The notes beneath the pieces are model-generated. The model was not told where the DNA came from. It saw only the letters and a list, made by a program, of their open reading frames with translations, and ran no database searches. A program made the translations under genes and the position numbers. 64,000 nt of DNA from Rhodothermales bacterium (GTDB lineage: Bacteria > Bacteroidota > Rhodothermia > Rhodothermales > Bin80), in NCBI GenBank assembly GCA_028278205.1, contig JANQES010000127.1, positions 1 to 64,000 on the forward strand. Reading direction: 5' to 3'. Shown piece after piece: positions 52,232 to 61,119 of this stretch (within the stretch, counting starts at the first letter, position 1; every line of letters starts with the position of its first letter).

Positions 52232-52273
52232 TAAAAAAGAAAGGCGCCCGCCACAAACCTCGTGACGGGCACC
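52232..52273 (-). terminator. rho-independent terminator of glnN
   Basis: On the minus strand the sequence forms GGTGCCCGTCAC/GTGGCGGGCGCC (12 pairs, two G-U) followed by TTTCTTTTTT. It lies about 35 bases after the glnN stop. Confidence 0.8.
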
Positions 52274-52281
52274 TAAAAATT

Positions 52282-52305
52282 ATAAATTTTGACCCCCGTC
52301 AAAAT

Positions 52306-52309
<4 letters not shown>
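52282..52309 (-). terminator. hairpin at the glnN stop codon, terminator-like
   Basis: Exact 12-bp arms (ATAAATTTTGAC and GTCAAAATTTAT) around CCCC; the glnN stop lies inside the first arm as read on the minus strand. ATAATTTTT follows. The ends resemble the ends of the 86-bp element. Confidence 0.65.
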
Positions 52310-54483
<2,174 letters not shown>

Positions 54484-54773
54484 GGGTATTGGGTTGGGTT
54501 GGCAGGATAGGGCGTTGCTTAAACCGGGCGGAGCTAATTCCAGGTAAGATCGCGTTTTTTCCTTAAAAAGTTAAGTATTTTTTTTGGTTCGCAAAAAATT
54601 TAAAGTATGATGAAGGGTGTGGATAAAAAGAGTACGCGGCGTTGCGCGCTTTTAACTTCAAAAAATTGCACGTTTTAGGATGGTAAAATCGTCGTTCGAG
54701 AGGAAGAGATAAAATATATGCCTGTTTTTGGCAAGGGATCCATACCTTGTTTTTTAAGTATGCGAATTAACCC

Positions 54774-55814
54774 ATGAAAGCACCCCTCAACATCGCTGTC
54801 TTCGGGTTGGGCCGGATGGGACGGCTCTATGCACAGACGATAGCGAAACAGGCGCCGCTGGCCCGGCTGTGTGCTGTGGCTGAACCCGACGCCCAGGCCC
54901 GCGCCGATCTGCCGCTCGACGTGCCGTGCGTTTGCGAAACCGCGCAGGAGGCGCTGGCCTTGCCCGGCCTCGACGCCGTCGTCATCGCCACACCCACCGA
55001 CACGCACAGCGCCCTGGTGATCGCCGCTGCGCAGGCCGGCAAAGCCATCTTCTGCGAAAAACCCCTCGCCCTGACGCTGGCCGAAACCCGCGCCGCCCTC
55101 GACGTCGTCGCGCAGGCCGGCGTGCCGTTGCAGGTGGGCTTCATGCGGCGCTTCGACACGGCCTACCGGCAGGCCCGGCAGATGATCGACCACGGGTTGA
55201 TTGGACGACCTGTGACCTTCAAAGCCATCGGGCGCGATCCGTTTTGCCCCCGCCCGGCCTTTGCCGACCCGGCCCGCAGCGGCGGCCTGATCCTCGACAT
55301 GGGCATCCACGATTTTGACCTGGCCCGCTGGCTCGTCGGCAGCGAGGTCGAACGGGTCTCGGCGGAAGGCACCCTCCTGGTTTGCGACGACCTGCGCGCC
55401 GTCGGCGACTTCGACAATGCCGTGATCAACCTGCGGTTCGAAAGCGGGGCGCTGGGCAATGTGGAGGTCAGCCGCAACGCGTTTTACGGCTACGACATCC
55501 GCACCGAAGTGCTGGGCTCCGAGGGCATCGTCCGGATCGGCGGGGCCAAACAGCCTGAGCCGATGCTTTCCACCCGCCACGCCGCACCCGCCGCCGGGGC
55601 CTATCTGATGAACCGCTTCGCCGAGGCCTACCGCGCCCAACTGGATCACTTCGTGGATTGTTTACTCGACGATCAGCCGCCCGCCGTCTCCGGCGCCGAT
55701 GCGCTGGCTGCCTTCGAGATTGCCCTGGCAGCTACCTACGCCGCGCAGACCGGAACGCCGGTGACGCTTAAAGCGGTGCAGGAAGGATGGAGGCCGGCGC
55801 CCTCAGCCTTGTAA
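54774..55814 (+). CDS. Gfo/Idh/MocA oxidoreductase, inositol dehydrogenase-like
   Basis: 346 residues, no export signal. Rossmann motif IAVFGLGRMGRLYA, Lys motif FCEKPLALTLAETR near residue 96, and GFMRRFDTAYRQARQMID, which resembles inositol 2-dehydrogenases. C-domain: LILDMGIHDFDLARWLVGSE. It probably oxidises myo-inositol or a related polyol with NAD in the cytosol; no other inositol-pathway gene is adjacent, so this is a family guess. It is divergent from glnN. Confidence 0.9.
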   Translation: MKAPLNIAVFGLGRMGRLYAQTIAKQAPLARLCAVAEPDAQARADLPLDVPCVCETAQEALALPGLDAVVIATPTDTHSALVIAAAQAGKAIFCEKPLALTLAETRAALDVVAQAGVPLQVGFMRRFDTAYRQARQMIDHGLIGRPVTFKAIGRDPFCPRPAFADPARSGGLILDMGIHDFDLARWLVGSEVERVSAEGTLLVCDDLRAVGDFDNAVINLRFESGALGNVEVSRNAFYGYDIRTEVLGSEGIVRIGGAKQPEPMLSTRHAAPAAGAYLMNRFAEAYRAQLDHFVDCLLDDQPPAVSGADALAAFEIALAATYAAQTGTPVTLKAVQEGWRPAPSAL

Positions 55815-55865
55815 AGGACGTTTTCCCTACCTCTCGCTTGATACCCAATCCGGTTGATTAGTTTA

Positions 55866-56028
55866 TGTATGGGAGTGTGGGAGTATGGGGGTGTGGGAGG
55901 ATCGCCGAATGATGAGTGTCGAATGGAGAATCTAGTGCGATCATTCGTCCTTCGTCATTCAACACTCGTCATTTCATCCTCTCCCATACTCCCACACCCC
56001 CATACTCCCATACCCCCACACCATCTCA
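55866..56028. repeat. octamer palindrome of ACTCCCAT words
   Basis: TATGGGAGTGTGGGAGTATG on the left faces ACTCCCACACCCCCATACTC on the right with 8-base period. An inner pair of TGATGAGTGTCGAATGG and ATTCAACACTCGTCAT words forms a second stem. It occupies the gap between convergent genes. Confidence 0.85.
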
Positions 56029-56102
56029 AACATTATCAACGCAAGTCGAATGTAAGCACGCGAGATGGAGAGGGTGAAAGGGAGATTTCGATTCCGAACT
56101 GC

Positions 56103-57437
56103 TCAAAGCACAACCAGCCCCACCAGCCAGAACAGCGCCGCCGCGCTGACGCCGACCGCCGTCGATAGCACCGTGATGAGCCGGTAGCCCATCTTGACGT
56201 CCATCCCGCTCATCTGGGTGACGATCCAGAACATGCTGTCGTTGGCGTGTGAGGCGACCATCGAGCCGGCGCCGATGGCGAGCACCATGAGCGCTTTGCC
56301 CAGGGGTGCGTCGAGGCCGAGTGGTTCGGCCAGCGGGGCCAGCAGCGAGGCCGTCGTGATGATGGCTACCGTGGCCGAGCCTTGCGCAGCGCGGAGGGCG
56401 GCAGCAATCAAAAAAGGCAGCCACAGGCCGAGGCCGGCGCCAACCAGGCCCTGCCCGATCAAGTCGACGATGCCGGAGTTTTGCAGCACCTTGCCAAAAG
56501 CGCCGCCGGCGCCCGTAATCAAGATGATAACCGCGCCGCCGAGCATCGCCTCGCCGATCCAGCCGGAGCCGGAGAGCATCTCTTTGTCGAGCTTTTTGGG
56601 CAGCGTCAGCGCCAGCACGACGCCGAGCAGCAGGGCCACGAGCGGCGTCCCGATAAACCCGATGGCGCCGGCTATCCAGCCCGTCCCGAACGGGTGGGAG
56701 GGGAGTTCAGCCACCGATCTCAGGACGATGAGCAGGAGTGGCACGAGGATGGGCATAAAGGCTTTCGCCGGGCGCGGGGCTTCCTCCGGCGCGGCATGCT
56801 CCATCGGCATGAGCCCCGCCGCCGGGTCCAGATACATCCGACCCGCCCACTTCTCGGCATAAAACCAGCCCAGCAGCACCACCACCAGCGTCACGGGCAC
56901 GCCGATCAGCAAGACGAGGCCCAGGTCGGCGCCGATGATGCCGGCGGCGGCGATAGGCCCCGGCGTCGGCGGCACCATCGTATGCGCGATCATCAGGCCC
57001 ATCACGAGCGCCATGACCGTTGTGGCCAGCGAGAGTTTGGCGCGCAGCGTCAGGGCCTGGTTCAACGGCGCGAGCATCACAAACGCCGAATCGGCGAAGA
57101 CAGGAATCGAAGAGACGTAGCCCACCAGCGACATCGCCAGCGGCACGCGTTTGGCCCCTAGACGCTTCAGCACCCACGCAGCGATGACGGCAGCGCCCCC
57201 CGAACGCTCCAGAAACGTGCCGATGATGACCCCCGCAATGATGACGATACCGACGCCGCCGACTACCCCGCCGAACCCATCTTCGATGGAGGTGATGAGC
57301 ACTTCCAGGTCCATCCCCGAACAGAGCCCGAAAAACAACGCCGCGAGGATCAACGCGAGAAAGGCATGCAGGTTGAGCTTCGTGGTCGTAAAAACGATGA
57401 TCGCGACGCTGACCAGGAGCAGGAGGATGAGGAGCAT
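56103..57437 (-). CDS. GntP-family gluconate/sugar-acid permease
   Basis: 444 residues and about 12-13 hydrophobic segments. GntP signatures: GIVIIAGVIIGTFLERSGGA, SIPVFADSAFVMLAPLN, and IAHTMVPPTPGPIAAAGIIG. It imports sugar acids such as gluconate or xylonate by proton symport. The neighbouring xylonate-type dehydratase (57587-59557, same strand, upstream) suggests a pentonate or hexonate substrate. Confidence 0.95.
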   Translation of the reverse strand: MLLILLLLVSVAIIVFTTTKLNLHAFLALILAALFFGLCSGMDLEVLITSIEDGFGGVVGGVGIVIIAGVIIGTFLERSGGAAVIAAWVLKRLGAKRVPLAMSLVGYVSSIPVFADSAFVMLAPLNQALTLRAKLSLATTVMALVMGLMIAHTMVPPTPGPIAAAGIIGADLGLVLLIGVPVTLVVVLLGWFYAEKWAGRMYLDPAAGLMPMEHAAPEEAPRPAKAFMPILVPLLLIVLRSVAELPSHPFGTGWIAGAIGFIGTPLVALLLGVVLALTLPKKLDKEMLSGSGWIGEAMLGGAVIILITGAGGAFGKVLQNSGIVDLIGQGLVGAGLGLWLPFLIAAALRAAQGSATVAIITTASLLAPLAEPLGLDAPLGKALMVLAIGAGSMVASHANDSMFWIVTQMSGMDVKMGYRLITVLSTAVGVSAAALFWLVGLVVL

Positions 57438-57458
57438 ATCGGTGAGGGGACAGGGAGT

Positions 57459-57550
57459 GTTTTAGTGTTTTGGTGTTCGAGTGTTATAGTGTTTTAGTGT
57501 TTGACTCAGATCAACTAAAACACTAAAAAACCATAACACTAAAAAACCAT
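57459..57550. repeat. octamer palindrome of ACACTAAA words, copy 3
   Basis: TTTTAGTGTTTTGGTGTTCG words face ACTAAAACACTAAAAAACCA words. It lies between the permease and dehydratase genes. Confidence 0.85.
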
Positions 57551-57586
57551 ACGACCGAATACCTCTCAGCAGGGTATCCACATCGT

Positions 57587-59557
57587 TCACCCATCCCGAA
57601 GCCGTTCGATGATCCGGTCGACGTCGTAGACGCAGCCGCCCCAGGTGCCGCCGCTGGCTGCTTGCAGGGCGGCCCACAAGCGGGTGTCGGCGGGGAGGTC
57701 GGGGCGGGGCGACAGGTCTGGTCGCGGTGGGCGCGCGGCCAGGAGGGCATCGCCGCGCGCGATGCTCCAGGCGTCGGGTGCATCGCCGGCCTGGCCCACG
57801 AGATTGACGGATCCTTCCAGCCGGTTCCGGTCTATGATGATCTCGATGATATCGCCTTCCCGGAGCTTTCCGATGGGGCCGCCTGCGAGGGCTTCCGGCC
57901 CGACGTGGCCGATGCAGGCGCCCGTGCTGACGCCGCTGAAGCGGGCATCCGTAAGCAGGGCCACGTCTTTGCCCCAGGAAACGTACTTCAGCGCCGACGT
58001 CACCTGATAAGTCTCTTCCATGCCGCTTCCCATCGGCCCGGCGCACAGGAGCGCGATCACGTCGCCCGGTCTGACGGCGCCTGCCTTGACCGCCGCGATG
58101 GCCGCCGGTTCACTGGTGAAGACACGCGCCGGTCCTCGCTTGCGGTAGACGCCGTCGGCATCGACCACCGAGGGGTCGAGGGCGGTACTTTTGATCACGG
58201 AGCCTTCCGGGGCGAGGTTGCCACGCGGGAAGGTGACGGTGCTGGTCAATCCACGAGTCGCCGCGCGGTCCGGGTCGAGAATCACGTCGTCCGGGTCGAT
58301 GCCGTCGCTGGTGTGGAGCACCTCGCGCAGGCGAGCGCGCCGTTGGGAGGTTTCCCATCGATCCAGCAGCGCGCCCAGCCGCTGGCCTGAGGCGGTCTCG
58401 ACGTCCAGATCGAGCAGATCGAGGCGGCGCAGGTGGCGCATCACCTCCGGGACGCCGCCGGCCAGGAACACCCGCACCGTCGGATGCCCGACCGGGCCGT
58501 TGGGCAGCACATCGACGAGGCGCGGCGTCCGGCGGTTTACGTCGATCCAGTCTTCGACGGACGGGCGCGGCAGGCCCGCCGCGTGCGCGATGGCCGGAAT
58601 GTGCAGCAGCAGGTTGGTCGAGCCGCCGAAAGCGGCGTGTACCACCATGGCGTTGCGCAGGGCGGCCTCGGTCACGATCTCCCGCATCTGGCGGCCCTGG
58701 CGCTCCATCTCGACGAGCGCCCGCGCGGAGGCCCGCGCCAGATCCTTCCAGATGAGTTGCCCGGAGGGCGCGAGCGCCGCGTGCACCACCGTCAGCCCCA
58801 GCGCCTCGGCGACGACCTGCGACGTGGCCGCCGTGCCCAGGAACTGGCAGCCGCCGCCGGGCGAGGCGCAGGCCCGGCATCCCATCTCCTGCGCGTATTC
58901 GAGCGTGACCTCGCCCTGCGCGAACCGCGCCGAGAGGCTTTGCACGGCCCCCAGATCTTCGCCATGCGTCGGCGGGAGCGTGACGCCGCCGGGGACGAGC
59001 ACGCCAGGCAACCTATCGAGGCCGGCCAGCGCCATCATCATCGCTGGCAGGCCTTTGTCGCACGTGGCGATGCCCATCACGCCGCGCCGCGTGGGCAGGC
59101 ACCGGATCAGGCGGCGCAGGACCACGGCGGCGTCGTTGCGATAGGGCAGGCTGTCCATCATGCCGGCAGTGCCCTGGATCCGCCCGTCGCACGGATCCGA
59201 GCAAAAGCCGGCAAAGGGGATCGCGCCGAGGTGCCGGATCTCATGCGCGGCCTCCTGCACGAGCAAGCCGATTTCCCAGTGGCCGGTGTGATAGCCCAGC
59301 GCGATGGGCGTGCCGTCGGGCGCCCGCACGCCGCCGGCTGTGCTGAGGATGAGAAACGGTTTGCGGCCAGCCTCTTCGGGGCGCCACCCCATCCCGATGT
59401 TTTGCGTCAGGGCGAACAAATCGCCGCTGGGGGCCTCGCGCAGCATCTCGGCGGTCACGGGCATCCGGCCCTCCGGACCGGGCGCGTGGGTCTGCACCGC
59501 CAGCACCGATGGGTCGGGCGGGAAAAGGAGATCTTCGACGATGGACGAGGTAGACAT
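57587..59557 (-). CDS. YjhG/YagF-type D-xylonate (sugar-acid) dehydratase, IlvD/Edd family
   Basis: 656 residues from the ATG at 59557 (MSTSSIVEDLLF); the frame stays open upstream only through a repeat. The family's Fe-S cysteines are visible in FCSDPCDGR, ATCDKGLPAM and GGGCQFLGT, with ARFSGVSTGACIGHVGPEA in the C-domain. Length and motifs match YjhG/YagF. It should remove water from xylonate or a related aldonate to give a 2-keto-3-deoxy acid. The GntP permease downstream and an FAH-family gene on the opposite side of the promoter complete a likely pathway. Confidence 0.92.
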   Translation of the reverse strand: MSTSSIVEDLLFPPDPSVLAVQTHAPGPEGRMPVTAEMLREAPSGDLFALTQNIGMGWRPEEAGRKPFLILSTAGGVRAPDGTPIALGYHTGHWEIGLLVQEAAHEIRHLGAIPFAGFCSDPCDGRIQGTAGMMDSLPYRNDAAVVLRRLIRCLPTRRGVMGIATCDKGLPAMMMALAGLDRLPGVLVPGGVTLPPTHGEDLGAVQSLSARFAQGEVTLEYAQEMGCRACASPGGGCQFLGTAATSQVVAEALGLTVVHAALAPSGQLIWKDLARASARALVEMERQGRQMREIVTEAALRNAMVVHAAFGGSTNLLLHIPAIAHAAGLPRPSVEDWIDVNRRTPRLVDVLPNGPVGHPTVRVFLAGGVPEVMRHLRRLDLLDLDVETASGQRLGALLDRWETSQRRARLREVLHTSDGIDPDDVILDPDRAATRGLTSTVTFPRGNLAPEGSVIKSTALDPSVVDADGVYRKRGPARVFTSEPAAIAAVKAGAVRPGDVIALLCAGPMGSGMEETYQVTSALKYVSWGKDVALLTDARFSGVSTGACIGHVGPEALAGGPIGKLREGDIIEIIIDRNRLEGSVNLVGQAGDAPDAWSIARGDALLAARPPRPDLSPRPDLPADTRLWAALQAASGGTWGGCVYDVDRIIERLRDG

Positions 59558-59612
59558 GGGCACGTGGGTGGAGGGGGAGGGGCAAAATATAAGATGATTT
59601 GCACTATTTTCT

Positions 59613-59690
59613 AGCCTCAGTACATCCCGTTCGCCGAACGGGATTTCAGACGCATTGTTGGGCGTTTGGTCCCATTCGGCGAACGGGATG
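59613..59690. repeat. TACATCCCGTTCGCCGAACGGGAT element, copy 2
   Basis: ATCCCGTTCGCCGAACGGGAT, then GGCGTTTGGTCC, then CATTCGGCGAACGGGATG. The order matches 21875-21958. It sits in the divergent promoter region between the dehydratase and FAH-family genes. Confidence 0.85.
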
Positions 59691-59764
59691 GGGCATCGTT
59701 CAAATCCGGATCTACTAAGCCGGTTTTTCTGCACGATAAAGGCACGGCGAGATTTTACAGACTT

Positions 59765-60619
59765 ATGCACAGTTCAGGAATCAAACTATACCGGACCACA
59801 GACGGCCTGCGCGTCGAAATCGCCGGACGTCATTACAGCGTGGGGAATACCTCCTGGGATGCGCTCTTTAATGATCCTGATCTGTACGAGCGTTTGAGGC
59901 AGGCTGCCGGGGCCGCCCATGAAGTGCCCCCTCCGGCTCCGGAGCACCTCCTGCCGCCGATCGATGGGCAGGAGGTCTGGGCGGCGGGGGTGACCTACAT
60001 GCGCAGTAAAGCCGCCCGCATGACCGAGGCGGCAGAAGCCGGCGGCGGCGACTTCTACGACCGTATTTACGAGGCCGCGCGGCCCGAACTCTTCTTCAAG
60101 GCGACGCGCCATCGTGTAGCCGGCCATGGGCAGGCCGTGCGGATCCGCCGGGATTCGCGCTGGAGTGTTCCGGAGCTGGAACTGGCCCTGGCCGTCAACG
60201 CCGCCGGGCACATCGCCGGCTATACGATTGGCAACGACGTGAGCGCGCGGGACATCGAAGGCGAGAACCCGCTCTATTTGCCGCAGGCCAAGGTCTACGA
60301 TCAGTGTTGCGGGCTTGGCCCGGCGGTGCTCGTCGCCGCCGAGCCGCTGCCGGCTGATACCGCCATCCACCTCGCCATCGCGCGCGACGGGGCAGCGGTT
60401 TTCGAGGGGACGACCACCCTTGCGGCCATGAAGCGGACGCCGGAGGAACTGGTCGATTTTCTCTTTCGCGACAACAGTTTTCCGGCAGGATGTTTCCTCC
60501 TCACCGGAACGGGCATCGTGCCGCCGGATGCCTTTTCGCTGCGCGCCGGAGACCGCATTCGCATTACCATCGACCCGATTGGGACGCTCGAAAACCGCGT
60601 CATCCAGCATCATGAATAA
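59765..60619 (+). CDS. fumarylacetoacetate hydrolase-family protein, likely 2-keto-3-deoxy-pentonate dehydratase
   Basis: 284 residues from the ATG at 59765. The FAH domain (~70-280) shows metal ligands Glu137 and Glu139 in VPELELAL and Asp158 in GNDVSARDIEGENP, with FFKATRHRV and FLLTGTGIVPPDAFSL also typical. Some members (KdaD/XylX-like) dehydrate 2-keto-3-deoxy-pentonates to alpha-ketoglutarate semialdehyde. The divergent xylonate-type dehydratase makes that substrate class, so this role is likely but inferred. No semialdehyde dehydrogenase gene is in the window. Confidence 0.87.
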   Translation: MHSSGIKLYRTTDGLRVEIAGRHYSVGNTSWDALFNDPDLYERLRQAAGAAHEVPPPAPEHLLPPIDGQEVWAAGVTYMRSKAARMTEAAEAGGGDFYDRIYEAARPELFFKATRHRVAGHGQAVRIRRDSRWSVPELELALAVNAAGHIAGYTIGNDVSARDIEGENPLYLPQAKVYDQCCGLGPAVLVAAEPLPADTAIHLAIARDGAAVFEGTTTLAAMKRTPEELVDFLFRDNSFPAGCFLLTGTGIVPPDAFSLRAGDRIRITIDPIGTLENRVIQHHE

Positions 60620-60781
60620 AGCAGCGCAATCCTGCGCCAGATCTTTTTTGATGCAGTGATGCCCGTTTTTTCGATCCGAAACGCTGGGGTGGGTCGTCAA
60701 AGTCGTTCATCGGGGGATCCCAAAGTCTTCTTGATCGCCTGTCGGTCAATGTGTCAGGGCCTTACTAATTGCACGAATTAT

Positions 60782-60795
60782 TGGAAGCGCTCCCT
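60782..60795. promoter_or_regulatory. LacI-type operator-like palindrome
   Basis: TGGAAGCGCTCCCT matches TGnAAnCGnTTnCA at all but two positions. It lies just upstream of a -35-like TTGACA and ~325 bases upstream of the TonB receptor gene. Inferred only from the sequence. Confidence 0.4.
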
Positions 60796-60796
60796 G

Positions 60797-60825
60797 TTGA
60801 CATACCAGCGTTAAACCTTGATATT
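60797..60825 (+). promoter_or_regulatory. candidate sigma70-like promoter for the TonB receptor
   Basis: TTGACA at 60797-60802, 17-base spacer, GATATT at 60820-60825. Bacteroidota promoters often differ from this consensus, so confidence is low. The 60620-61119 gap has no gene I support. Confidence 0.35.
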
Positions 60826-61119
60826 ATCTAACTAAGCTCCCACGTCACGCTGTCTCCGTCACAGAGCGGTACTTCGTATAGATGAGTTACATCCAAAGTG
60901 CCAGGGCCGCAAGATCGGTTGCTCATCGCTTAGCCGGTCATCCCCTCAGAGTGATTCCGGTGCTTTCGATGTGTACCCACCCTGGTCTTCGATCAGTGCC
61001 GAGCCGGTTGCTGGCGAAGGCCTTCGCGAAACGGTTCCATCACCCCCGATGCCACTGCACGACCCCTCGGTGTCAGGATGGCTCGTATTCCTAACCAACC
61101 ACGTCTGGAGGATCGTACC

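Noticed and set aside
54484..54773. AT-rich stretch considered as a replication origin
   Set aside because: There are no DnaA-box clusters or origin genes nearby; it is better read as the divergent promoter region of glnN and the oxidoreductase.
58433..59614. Plus-strand frame inside the xylonate-type dehydratase
   Set aside because: His/Arg/Gly-rich product with no motif; the minus strand carries the Fe-S dehydratase signatures.
60882..61094. 70-codon frame upstream of the TonB receptor
   Set aside because: Arg/Ser-rich with no ribosome-binding site and no recognisable features; likely untranslated leader or promoter region.
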